DNA of 64,000 nt from an uncultured Treponema sp. (GTDB lineage: Bacteria; Spirochaetota; Spirochaetia; Treponematales; Treponemataceae): positions 1 through 64,000 of the forward strand of contig ONPD01000010.1 in NCBI GenBank assembly GCA_900319625.1. Reading direction: 5' to 3'. The notes under the pieces are model-generated. The model worked only from the letters and a program-made list of their open reading frames with translations. It ran no database searches and was not told the DNA's origin. How positions within the stretch are numbered: position 1 is the stretch's first letter; each line of letters starts with the position of its first letter. The position numbers and the translations under genes are program-made. This document shows positions 38,979-47,288 of this stretch, in pieces.

Positions 38979-40076
38979 GTGAAAAAAAAGTTTTATATTT
39001 TTAATTCGATTTTTGCGTTTTTGATTATGGCTTCCTTTTACGGCTGCAGCGGTAAGGGAAGTAAGGGGCAGTTATCTGAGCAGATTATTTCAGATAATAA
39101 AAAATACGGAAATTTTATTTCGGCGGCAGATAAGTATCTGAGCGAAAATGATTTTTCCGGGGCTGTCCTTGTTGCAAAGAAAAATGAAATTATTTTTGCA
39201 AAGGGATACGGGGTTTGTGACCTTCAGAATGCGGATGCCGGCAGCAATACAATAAATACGGTTTTTGAGGCCGGTTCCCTTACAAAACAGATGACTGCGG
39301 CTGCTGTCCTTCAGCTTGAAAAAAAGAAAAAACTCCGCCTGGATGATAAGATTGATTCTTATTTTCCGGAATTTGAGAGAGGCAAGGATATTACAATCCG
39401 TATGCTTTTGAATATGCGCTCAGGCTTGACTGACTGCATTAATGCGGGCGCTGAATTTTTCCCGATAAATATTTACCGGGCAATCGAGCAGAACCAGCTT
39501 TTCTGTACCCCGGTTGATGACAATCTGGTTCTTGCCTATCTTCCGACGGCTCCTTTTATTGCAAAGCCCGGTTCTACTTATTTTTACTGCAATACAAATT
39601 ACTGGCTTCTTGCAAAAATCATAGAGCAGGCCAGCGGCAAAGACTATCACGATTATATGACAAAGAAAATCCTCAAAAAATGTCATATGACTCACTCGAA
39701 TTTTGAATTTCAGAATACTGATGCAAAGGGCTATGTGGGTGGCGTTTACTACAGCATTCCGGCGGGACTTTCGCTTGGGTGTGGGGATTTGAATTCTAAT
39801 GTGCTTGATTTATACCGCTGGAACTGCGCTTTTATTTCCGGCAAAATCGTTCCAAAAAGTGTGATAAAAAAGCTTAGAAAATCAAAAGGATATAATTACG
39901 GCTTTAACTGCGGAAACAAGATGATTTTCCATGCGGGAAGCACAAATGTATTCAATTCTTATAATTCCTATAATTTCAAAAACGGTGCCAGCGTAATCGT
40001 GCTTTGTAACCGGCCGATGAGTGAATGTAACGCAACGGCTGTTGCGGGAAAGCTTTCTAAATTATTGATGCGGTAG
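38979..40076 (+). CDS. Class C beta-lactamase-related serine hydrolase, lipoprotein
   Basis: A protein of 365 residues from a GTG start has a lipobox (MASFYGC). The hydrolase core has the SxxK motif SLTK (about 99, FEAGSLTKQMTAAAVLQLE), the YxN motif in FYCNTNYWLLAK (about 203) and a late HAGS (KTG-like box, about 322). Such proteins are peptidases or esterases more often than true beta-lactamases. It is anchored outside the cytoplasm. It separates the two purine genes, which suggests a recent insertion or an unrelated passenger. Confidence 0.82.
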   Translation: MKKKFYIFNSIFAFLIMASFYGCSGKGSKGQLSEQIISDNKKYGNFISAADKYLSENDFSGAVLVAKKNEIIFAKGYGVCDLQNADAGSNTINTVFEAGSLTKQMTAAAVLQLEKKKKLRLDDKIDSYFPEFERGKDITIRMLLNMRSGLTDCINAGAEFFPINIYRAIEQNQLFCTPVDDNLVLAYLPTAPFIAKPGSTYFYCNTNYWLLAKIIEQASGKDYHDYMTKKILKKCHMTHSNFEFQNTDAKGYVGGVYYSIPAGLSLGCGDLNSNVLDLYRWNCAFISGKIVPKSVIKKLRKSKGYNYGFNCGNKMIFHAGSTNVFNSYNSYNFKNGASVIVLCNRPMSECNATAVAGKLSKLLMR

Positions 40077-40109
40077 AAAAAAAGGCTGATTTAATCTATT
40101 ATATGGCGC

Positions 40110-41288
40110 ATGAACGAATTACAACTTAAATACGGATGCAACCCGAACCAGAAACCGGCGCGGGTTTTTATGGACGATGGTACCGACCTTCCAATCACAG
40201 TTTTGAACGGACGACCGGGATATATCAACCTTCTGGACGCTTTGAACGGCTGGCAGCTTGTAAAAGAGCTTAAAGAAGCAACTGGTCTTCCAGCTGCAAC
40301 AAGCTTTAAGCACGTTAGCCCTGCCGGAGCCGCTGTCGGACTTCCACTCAGCGACACCCTCAAGCAGATTTACTTTACTGACGGCGTTGAGCTTACTCCT
40401 CTTGCCTGCGCTTATGCCCGTGCCCGCGGTGCTGACCGTATGAGTTCATTTGGTGATTTTATTTCACTCTCTGATGAATGTGATGAAGCTACTGCCCTTT
40501 TGATTAAAAAGGAAGTTTCTGACGGTGTTCTTGCTCCTTCTTATTCACCAAAAGCCCTTGAGATTTTAAAGGCAAAAAAGGGCGGCAACTATCTTGTAAT
40601 TCAGATTGACCCTTCATATCAGCCTGCAGAGCTGGAAAAAAAGCAGGTTTTCGGCGTAACATTTGAACAGGGCCACAACTTCCTTAAAATTGACGAGCAG
40701 TCTGCCCTCTCAAATATCGTAACAAAGAACAAGACTTTGAGCGAAGATGACAAAAGAAACCTTATCATCTCCCTTATCGTTCTTAAATACACACAGTCTA
40801 ACTCAGTTTGCTTTGTAAAAGACGGTCAGGCAATCGGTATTGGTGCCGGACAGCAGAGCCGCGTTCACTGTACCCGTCTTGCAGGTCAGAAAGCTGATAA
40901 CTGGTGGCTTCGTCAGTCGCCGAAGGTACTGGGCTTGCAGTTTGTAGACGGTATAAAACGTGCAGACCGCGATAACGCAATCGACGTTTACATTGGCGAA
41001 GAATATATGGACGTTCTTGCAGAAGGAAAATGGCAGAACATCTTCAAGGTAAAACCAGAAGTTTTCACCCGCGAAGAAAAAGCAGAATGGATTTCTAAGA
41101 ACACAAACGTTGCTCTTGGTTCAGATGCTTTCTTCCCATTCGGAGACAACATTGAGCGTGCAAAAAAATCCGGCGTAACTGTAATTGCACAGCCGGGCGG
41201 ATCTGTCCGCGACGATCAGGTAATCGAAACCGCCGATTCCTACAACATGACAATGGCCTTTAACGGAATTCGTTTGTTCCACCACTAA
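40110..41288 (+). CDS. purH: Stand-alone AICAR transformylase
   Basis: A protein of 392 residues covers only the AICARFT part of PurH: LKYGCNPNQKPARV, TSFKHVSPAGAAVGLPLSD, CAYARARGADRMSSFGDFIS, GAGQQSRVHCTRLAG and SDAFFPFGDNIERAKKSGV. It transfers a formyl group from 10-formyl-THF to AICAR. The N-terminal MGS-like cyclohydrolase domain is missing, and the PurO-type enzyme at 38182-38916 supplies that step. A TATTAT box lies 7 bp before ATG. The last 17 bp spanning the stop are repeated exactly 96 bp later. Confidence 0.93.
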   Translation: MNELQLKYGCNPNQKPARVFMDDGTDLPITVLNGRPGYINLLDALNGWQLVKELKEATGLPAATSFKHVSPAGAAVGLPLSDTLKQIYFTDGVELTPLACAYARARGADRMSSFGDFISLSDECDEATALLIKKEVSDGVLAPSYSPKALEILKAKKGGNYLVIQIDPSYQPAELEKKQVFGVTFEQGHNFLKIDEQSALSNIVTKNKTLSEDDKRNLIISLIVLKYTQSNSVCFVKDGQAIGIGAGQQSRVHCTRLAGQKADNWWLRQSPKVLGLQFVDGIKRADRDNAIDVYIGEEYMDVLAEGKWQNIFKVKPEVFTREEKAEWISKNTNVALGSDAFFPFGDNIERAKKSGVTVIAQPGGSVRDDQVIETADSYNMTMAFNGIRLFHH

Positions 41289-41389
41289 TTGAATGCAAAC
41301 CTTGCGTATGCAAGGGTTGCGGTATGTGTTCGGTTCGCAAATACTTTTAATGGGCATTACGACACATACCGATTCCACCACTAATTGAA
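41277..41389 (+). repeat. H1-H2 composite flanked by 17-bp direct repeats of the purH end
   Basis: TTCCACCACTAATTGAA occurs at 41277-41293, across the purH stop, and again at 41373-41389. Between them are a palindrome GCAAACCTTGC-GTAT-GCAAGGGTTGC and an H2 hairpin (GGTATGTGTTCGG ... ATTACGACACATACC) with loop AATACTTTTAATGGGC. It looks like an insertion that copied the end of its target gene. Confidence 0.85.
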
Positions 41390-41391
41390 AA

Positions 41392-41424
41392 CAGGGGGCT
41401 GTCCTTTGCAGGGCAGCCTTAAGT
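41392..41424. terminator. Terminator between purH and the GH36 gene
   Basis: GGGGCTGTCC-TTTGCA-GGGCAGCCTT is followed by AAGTTTTT. On the minus strand a matching A/T tract lets it serve the convergent galactosidase gene too. It directly follows the second copy of the purH 3' end. Confidence 0.75.
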
Positions 41425-41426
41425 TT

Positions 41427-43745
41427 TTATACCGTTTCTAACACTATCTGGACACTTCCACCGTACTGTGGCTTGTAGGGAATGAAGAGGCCAGCGTTCA
41501 TCAGTTTTTCACCGGAGGTAGTTACGTCAGCTGGGAAGGGTGCAAATTCACTTTCTGGAATTGGGAAAGGGAAGTCTGCAAGCATAGCACGGATTGTGGC
41601 GCTTTTGTAGCAGGTCAGGCGGTATTTTGCCTTTGGAGCCAGGCCGGCAAGTTTTACCAGCTGGGTTTCCGGGTTGCCTTCCGGGAACTTCCATACCACT
41701 GTGAGCACAGCCTGTTTTTTGTCTTTTGAAACAAGGTTCCAGGCGGTGTAGTCTGTACTTTCGGCTGGACTTGGCTGGTCCCATGGAGTTCTAAGGCGGT
41801 AAAGGTCACCAAACTGAACTGTGTGGCGGATTTTTTTGTAAAGTTCAATCTGTTCTTTGATTTCCTGGAGTTCAGGCTGACTGAGTTTATTCAAATCAAG
41901 CTCGTAACCAAAGCTGCCTGCCATTGCGCAGTGACCGCGTTCAGAAAGCATTGTAATTCTGCCTGTCTGATGGTTAGGAACGGCACTTACGTGGCAGCTC
42001 ATCGCAGAGGAAGGATATGCGATTGAGGTTCCGCCCTGAATTGCAAGGCGGGAAAGTCCGTCTGTGTTGTCGCTTGTCCAGCACTGAGGCATATAATAAA
42101 GGAAGGCCGGGTCAAAACGTCCGCCACCGCCCGAGCAGGATTCAAAAAGCACGTGAGGGAAGCGGGAAGTTACGTTTTCAAGCAGGCGATAAAGGCCCAG
42201 AAAGTATTTATGGCTTGTTTTTCCCTGATTTTCCGGACTTGCCGAGCCGCTTGCAACTTCTGTCTGAGAGCGGTTGAAGTCCCACTTAACGTAGTCAATT
42301 GCAACAGTGCTGAGGATTTTGCTCAGAGTTTCTGTAAGGTAATCTACAACTTCGTCGCGGCTAAGGTCCAGCACAAGCTGATGGCGGCTCAGACTTCGCG
42401 AACGGCTGTCTACGTGCAGGCACCAGTCAGGATGAGCACGGTAAAGGTCGCTGTCCGGCGAAATCATTTCAGGTTCAAACCAGAGACCGAATTTCATTCC
42501 CCGTTTGTGGATTCCGTCTGCAATTTCTTCCAGCCCGCCGGTAAGCTTTTTGGTGTTTACATACCAGTCGCCAAGGGAGCTTCTGTCATCATCACGCTTA
42601 CCAAACCAGCCGTCATCAAGAACAAAAAGCTCGATTCCTTCTTCTTTTGCCTTGTCTGCCAGTTTAAAGAGTTTTTCCGCATTAAAGCTGAAATAAGTTG
42701 CTTCCCAGTTGTTGATTACAATTGGGCGCTCCTTGTACTGCCATTCGCCGCGGCACATATTGTCGCGATACAGGTCGTGGTAAGTGCGGGAAAGTTGGCC
42801 AAGGCCCATATTGCTGTAAACCATTACAACTTCCGGGCTTTCAAAAGTTTCACCAGCGTCCAGCTTCCAGTTGAAGTTATATGGATTTAAGCCAATCTGA
42901 ACGCGGCTCATATTGAACTGGTCAACTTCAACTCCTGCAGTAAAGTTTCCGCTGTAAACAAGATTAAAGCCGAATACTTCACCTGTAGTTTCTGTGGCAT
43001 TGTAATCTGCAAGAGCGATAAAAGGATTCTGCTGATGACTGGAAGTTCCCCGGCGGCTTTCAACACTCTGGATTCCCGGTACAAGAGGATGCCAGATTGC
43101 GTGACGTTCACGGGCGTGGGCACCGGAAAGCTGCAGCATTTTGTAGCGGCTGGTCATAAAGTCCAGGCTGGCACTCATTACACGGCGGAGTGTAACACTC
43201 TGATTTTTGTAAATGCCTTCTGCAGACCCGCTGTCGTTCTTTACCACCGTTCTGCGGCAAATTACATCGCGGTCATTCCATACTGTGTATATCAAGGTTA
43301 CCGAAATTCCGGTAACAGGATCTTTCAAATTAAGTTCAAGGCTGTCTGCCTCTCTGTCATTTTTTGTATAAGTTGCAGGAAGCCCCTTTATTGGAGTTTT
43401 TCCCGTATAAATTTTATGTGATTCGTAAAAAAATTCCGAAATTATTGTTCCGTCTGCGCTTAAAGCTTCAAAGGCACCTGTACGGAAGTCCGAGCGTCCG
43501 TTTGTCGGAAATTCCTGCTGCTGTGCATCCAGTGAAAAATCAGCCTTGCCATGAAGTTCTTCTGGAATAGGAGAAAATGCGTGGTCAATAATAGGCATAG
43601 AGCAGATGTCATCGTCCCAGTCGTCAATGCGCGCAATCCATCCGCCGTGCAAAAGGTAGCGGTTGTCGTAAATTCGAATAATGTAACTTGAAGATGGTGT
43701 ATTTAATAGAAAGCTGTTTGTAGCTTTGTTGAATTTAATACTCAT
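41427..43745 (-). CDS. Alpha-galactosidase, GH36
   Basis: A protein of 772 residues without a signal peptide has the GH36 layout: an N-terminal beta-supersandwich, a TIM barrel and a C-terminal beta domain. Landmarks are VINNWEATYFSFNAEKLFKL, FVLDDGWFGKRDDDRSSLGD, the nucleophile Asp in YVKWDFNRSQTE (about 487) and the acid/base Asp in WTSDNTDGLSR (about 558), with FESCSGGGGRFD between. It removes alpha-1,6-galactose from melibiose, raffinose and related plant oligosaccharides in the cytoplasm. That fits a gut or rumen life. Confidence 0.94.
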   Translation of the reverse strand: MSIKFNKATNSFLLNTPSSSYIIRIYDNRYLLHGGWIARIDDWDDDICSMPIIDHAFSPIPEELHGKADFSLDAQQQEFPTNGRSDFRTGAFEALSADGTIISEFFYESHKIYTGKTPIKGLPATYTKNDREADSLELNLKDPVTGISVTLIYTVWNDRDVICRRTVVKNDSGSAEGIYKNQSVTLRRVMSASLDFMTSRYKMLQLSGAHARERHAIWHPLVPGIQSVESRRGTSSHQQNPFIALADYNATETTGEVFGFNLVYSGNFTAGVEVDQFNMSRVQIGLNPYNFNWKLDAGETFESPEVVMVYSNMGLGQLSRTYHDLYRDNMCRGEWQYKERPIVINNWEATYFSFNAEKLFKLADKAKEEGIELFVLDDGWFGKRDDDRSSLGDWYVNTKKLTGGLEEIADGIHKRGMKFGLWFEPEMISPDSDLYRAHPDWCLHVDSRSRSLSRHQLVLDLSRDEVVDYLTETLSKILSTVAIDYVKWDFNRSQTEVASGSASPENQGKTSHKYFLGLYRLLENVTSRFPHVLFESCSGGGGRFDPAFLYYMPQCWTSDNTDGLSRLAIQGGTSIAYPSSAMSCHVSAVPNHQTGRITMLSERGHCAMAGSFGYELDLNKLSQPELQEIKEQIELYKKIRHTVQFGDLYRLRTPWDQPSPAESTDYTAWNLVSKDKKQAVLTVVWKFPEGNPETQLVKLAGLAPKAKYRLTCYKSATIRAMLADFPFPIPESEFAPFPADVTTSGEKLMNAGLFIPYKPQYGGSVQIVLETV

Positions 43746-43769
43746 AAATGTCCTCTAAAAATTAAGAAA

Positions 43770-44510
43770 TTACCAGCCTAAATTCCACTCCAGAATATTT
43801 TCCGGGGTCCAGATTTTAGGTCCGCCGCGTTCTGCTTGCAAGGGAGCTGCGTAAACCCAGCCGCTTATGCCATTCCAGGTAACGCGTACCCATCTTTCTC
43901 CACCCTTCTTTTTTTCAGTTTCTTCTGTAACAGCTTCAACCTCAAGATTGACCTGTCCATTTCCTTTTCTTTCACTTCGTGGAATAAGAGAAATGACTGT
44001 AGAATTTTTGCTGCCCGGTCTGCTTCTTAATTCAATCTCATCACTTTCACCATAAACCGCCAGGCTTTGTTTTACTTTTCTTGAAGTCCAGCCATCATCA
44101 AATTTTTCCAGAAGCTCCCAGTTTCCATCCCTGTAAGGGTCTATTGATAAAGAGTTTTCCTTAAGCTTCTGGCCATCCTCATATAAAATAAAACCAATAG
44201 TATTTTTGAAGTTAATTTTAAGCCAGATATCAGTATTTTTGCCGCTTTTAGAAATTATGTACCAGATTTCAGAGACATCGATCAAATCATTTTCTTTAAG
44301 AATGCCAATAATATCCTTTTGATTAATTCCTGAATGGATATCCCGCTGAAAATCTTCTATATTTTCGCCGATTTCTACAGTCTGAACGTGTTTACGCACC
44401 AGAACAGTTTCTTTGTTACTCTTAGTTTCAGAAATTATCGTTCCGTTATTGCCGGCATAAAAAAACGATGTAAAAATCATCGATAATAAAAGAATGCAAA
44501 CTTTTTTCAT
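43770..44510 (-). CDS. Exported SH3-domain protein
   Basis: A protein of 246 residues has a signal peptide (CILLLSMIFTSFFYAG). The N-terminal half is an unrecognised domain with DLIDVSEIWYIISKSGKNTD. The C-terminal half is a bacterial SH3 region (LAVYGESDEIELRSRPGSK ... RWVRVTWNGISGWVYAAPL). Such domains bind peptidoglycan or other proteins in the periplasm. It lies 24 bp upstream of the GH36 gene on the same strand, although no shared function is evident. Confidence 0.75.
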   Translation of the reverse strand: MKKVCILLLSMIFTSFFYAGNNGTIISETKSNKETVLVRKHVQTVEIGENIEDFQRDIHSGINQKDIIGILKENDLIDVSEIWYIISKSGKNTDIWLKINFKNTIGFILYEDGQKLKENSLSIDPYRDGNWELLEKFDDGWTSRKVKQSLAVYGESDEIELRSRPGSKNSTVISLIPRSERKGNGQVNLEVEAVTEETEKKKGGERWVRVTWNGISGWVYAAPLQAERGGPKIWTPENILEWNLGW

Positions 44511-44576
44511 TTTTTAACTTTACCTTATTTATATAATTTTACACTTGAATTGCTTTATCGCAAGAAAAAAATTCTT

Positions 44577-44582
44577 TATAAT
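44577..44582 (+). promoter_or_regulatory. -10 box, leaderless start of the DNA methyltransferase gene
   Basis: TATAAT is separated from ATG at 44589 by AATATT (6 bp). No Shine-Dalgarno is present between them. Confidence 0.55.
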
Positions 44583-44588
44583 AATATT

Positions 44589-45893
44589 ATGACTCACCTG
44601 ACCTGGGATGATATATCAGAACCTTTTGATGATGACAAAGAAGTGTCAAAACTCAAGATTTACCGCGACAGTGATGAAAATCAGATTGTTCCGATTCACC
44701 TTACCGCGCCCGAGTTTGAGAAAATTTTATCTTCCGACGCTAATCTTTTTGTGGAAGGCGACAATTATCCATTTTTGAAAATAGTCAGCGGCCATCTGGA
44801 AGGTAAAGTAGACCTAATTTACATCGATCCGCCTTACAACACCGGAAACACATTTACATATAATGATACATTTTTTCAGAACGGCGAACGACATTCCGCC
44901 TGGCTCAGCTTTATGAAGCGCCGCCTCCTTCCGGCCCGTCAGCTTCTCAGTGACCGCGGCTGTATTTTCATCGCAATCGATCAGAGCGAACTTTATGTTC
45001 TCAAGCTGCTTTGTGACGAAATCTTTGGCGAAGAAAATTTCGTAAATGATTTTATGTGGCTTCACGGAAAAGGTAAAAAAGATAAATGGAGCCGAACCCT
45101 CCAGCAGCACACACTCTGCTATGCAAAAAACAAGAGGGAGCTGCACGCCTTCTGTGACATAGAAATCACCGACTGGGCAAAATCCAACCCTGATGATGAC
45201 CCGCGAGGCAACTGGTTTTCCGGCAGCATCTCCTTTACCGAGGCCCGTTCAAATCCCCGCCACAAAAATTTTTATAAGCTTACCTCGCCGAGCGGAAAGG
45301 TCTGGAAGCGCCAGTGGATGGTAAGCCGCGAAGAAATGCAAAAGCTGATTGCCACCGATAAAATTTATTTTGGAAAAAAGCCGGAATACGATCAGGTTCC
45401 CCGCATAAAAATCTTCAATTCCGAGGAAAACGAAATCATTCCGAAAAACATAATAGACTGCGTTGAAAGCACCCGCGCCGCCCAGCATCATCTGGACGAG
45501 CTTCTGGGCGAAAAAGGTCTTTTTGACAATCCCAAGCCCGTCGACCTGATTGAACACCTGATAAAAATTACCGGCCTTCCTAAAGACGCCCTGATTATGG
45601 ATTTTTTTGCGGGCAGCGGTACAACTTTTGAAGCTGTTGCCAGCCTTAACGCCTCTGATGGTGGCAGCCGCCGCTGTATTCTTGTGCAGCTCCCCGAAGT
45701 CAATCAGAAGAATCCTATGTACTCAATAAGTGATGTCTGCCGCCGCCGCATGGTAGAAGTGCAGTCCCGTCTGCAGCAAGGCGCCCTCCGCAATACCCCC
45801 GCGAATCAGGCGGCAGCGTCAGCAGGCCCCCTGCAAGAGCCTGCCGGCGAAAATTCACCTTCCCAGGGAATTGTTTTCCTCAAACTTCAATAA
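44589..45893 (+). CDS. Orphan DNA adenine/cytosine-N4 methyltransferase (beta class)
   Basis: A protein of 434 residues has the catalytic motif LIYIDPPYNTGNTFTYND (about 78) before the SAM motif ALIMDFFAGSGTTFEAVAS (about 340). That is the beta order of type III Mod and related N6-adenine enzymes. A variable middle (about 150-290) is the likely target-recognition part. It is shorter than type III Mod subunits, and no Res, HsdS or endonuclease gene is adjacent. It may be a solitary regulator-type methylase. The C-terminal 40 residues are low complexity. The stop meets the convergent DUF1015 gene with no gap. Confidence 0.85.
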   Translation: MTHLTWDDISEPFDDDKEVSKLKIYRDSDENQIVPIHLTAPEFEKILSSDANLFVEGDNYPFLKIVSGHLEGKVDLIYIDPPYNTGNTFTYNDTFFQNGERHSAWLSFMKRRLLPARQLLSDRGCIFIAIDQSELYVLKLLCDEIFGEENFVNDFMWLHGKGKKDKWSRTLQQHTLCYAKNKRELHAFCDIEITDWAKSNPDDDPRGNWFSGSISFTEARSNPRHKNFYKLTSPSGKVWKRQWMVSREEMQKLIATDKIYFGKKPEYDQVPRIKIFNSEENEIIPKNIIDCVESTRAAQHHLDELLGEKGLFDNPKPVDLIEHLIKITGLPKDALIMDFFAGSGTTFEAVASLNASDGGSRRCILVQLPEVNQKNPMYSISDVCRRRMVEVQSRLQQGALRNTPANQAAASAGPLQEPAGENSPSQGIVFLKLQ

Positions 45894-47240
45894 CTAGCCG
45901 AACAGTTTTCTGCATTCCAGATAGAAGCGTTTCTCGTCAGCCTCACCCATACTGAAGCTTTTTCTTGGAAGAGGGCCGCGTCCGTTAATTGTTTCAAAGA
46001 AGCTGTCTTTTGCAATCGGCGGAAGAAGAATTGCAACTGTATTTTCCTGGGCACCGAGGCGGAATACCTCTTCACTTCCGTGGATGTAGTCAATTTCCGG
46101 GGCTTTTGAAGCGTCCTGGCAGGCAGAACAGGCAGCCTTCAAAAATTCATCTACAAGCGGCTGGAAACGTGATACGGCAAGCTCTTTGATATCTGTGTGG
46201 AGAAGCTTGTATTTCTGAACGCCATTCTCTTTGTAAACAAAACCAAAATCAGCGTGACTGGCCTTTACCGCGCTTTCAAGCTTTTCTGCACTTTCAAGCT
46301 CGCTTACCGCGCCTGAAAGTTCCCCGGCCAGCTTTTTTATCAGGGCATCTACATCAGCCTTAAAAATTACGCGGTGAATAGGCTCAAAGGTAAGTCCGGA
46401 ATCATAAATATTTACAATTTCAATCAGGGCAAAACGAACAGGATTTTCCTTTAAGTCTTCTACGCTTGCTCCGCCCGCAAGAAGTTCTGCCTTATATTCG
46501 TCCCAAACGGCTTTTGCAGTTGCAAGTGAATGGTTTCCGTCGCCTACTGCAAAAAGGAAGGTGGAACCGTCAGCTGCGCGGTTTGCATCAGCAATCTTAT
46601 TGAGGGCGCCTGTAAGGTAGTCCAGGTCAGACTGGCTTTCAAGTGCCCAGCCTGTGATGCTGCCGCCATTACACATAAGCTGGCCCTGGTAAAGTGGATT
46701 TTTGTCTTTTACAATCTTTCCCGCTCCACCCACAAGCAAATCATCCTTGTCGTTTACAAGCAGCATAATGTGAGGCAGTTCAAGCGGCGCTCCCTTGCGG
46801 ATTTCCTTTCTTGGAGGAATGCGGTCAACAATTGTAGCCTCTGTCGCGCGTATATTTGCCTTGGAAAAAGGCTTCCATTCATAAGTTTCAAGGTCAATCT
46901 GGGCAACAAGTCCCTTGCGGGTGCGCCCGAAAGCAGTTTTTCTTTCAATATATACAAAGGCTTTTCGCGCCTGGTCAAAAACTCCGCTTTCAAGGTATTC
47001 CTTCATTGTTTTGCGGATGGCCTGAATGCGCTCTGCTTTATCGCCGTCGCCAAGGTAAACCTCCGGCAAAATCAGGTTCAGCGTACTTGGCTTTGTGCCT
47101 GCCGCTTCTGCAGCCTTTTTCCAGTAATCACGGTCCTGTGTATATTGATCACAGGCAATAACCGACCAGCTTTTCAAATCAATGTTTTTTGGCAAAAGAA
47201 TTTCTGGCACACGAAGTCCAAGTTCACTAATACTTTTCAT
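45894..47240 (-). CDS. DUF1015 family protein
   Basis: A protein of 448 residues has the family landmarks LKSWSVIACDQYTQDRDYWKK near the start, GTKPSTLNLILPEVYLGD, FAVGDGNHSLATAKAVWDEY and the C-terminal YIHGSEEVFRL. The family is widespread and contains a conserved GDGNHR/S motif, with no proven reaction. A link to serine kinase-like or phosphoserine metabolism has been proposed for some members. The TATAAT box lies 7 bp before the ATG at 47240. It is divergent from rpoN with a 48-bp gap. Confidence 0.85.
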   Translation of the reverse strand: MKSISELGLRVPEILLPKNIDLKSWSVIACDQYTQDRDYWKKAAEAAGTKPSTLNLILPEVYLGDGDKAERIQAIRKTMKEYLESGVFDQARKAFVYIERKTAFGRTRKGLVAQIDLETYEWKPFSKANIRATEATIVDRIPPRKEIRKGAPLELPHIMLLVNDKDDLLVGGAGKIVKDKNPLYQGQLMCNGGSITGWALESQSDLDYLTGALNKIADANRAADGSTFLFAVGDGNHSLATAKAVWDEYKAELLAGGASVEDLKENPVRFALIEIVNIYDSGLTFEPIHRVIFKADVDALIKKLAGELSGAVSELESAEKLESAVKASHADFGFVYKENGVQKYKLLHTDIKELAVSRFQPLVDEFLKAACSACQDASKAPEIDYIHGSEEVFRLGAQENTVAILLPPIAKDSFFETINGRGPLPRKSFSMGEADEKRFYLECRKLFG

Positions 47241-47247
47241 AGGCCGA

Positions 47248-47280
47248 ATTATACCGCTTTGGAACAAGATATGCTATAAT
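47248..47280. promoter_or_regulatory. Divergent -10 boxes of the DUF1015 gene and rpoN
   Basis: On the minus strand TATAAT (47253-47248) is 7 bp before the DUF1015 ATG. On the plus strand TATAAT (47275-47280) is 8 bp before the rpoN ATG. Both transcripts would have almost no leader. The two promoters lie within 33 bp, so their -35 regions overlap. Confidence 0.6.
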
Positions 47281-47288
47281 TTTTCCCG

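Noticed and set aside
41277..41389. Insertion sequence with ordinary target-site duplication
   Set aside because: The insert is only 79 bp, has no transposase and no terminal inverted repeat beyond its hairpins. The repeat coincides with the gene end, not a random site.
46530..47279. Plus-strand frame overlapping the DUF1015 gene
   Set aside because: It is antisense to a conserved family member and overlaps the rpoN promoter. The composition is unlike the proteins around it.
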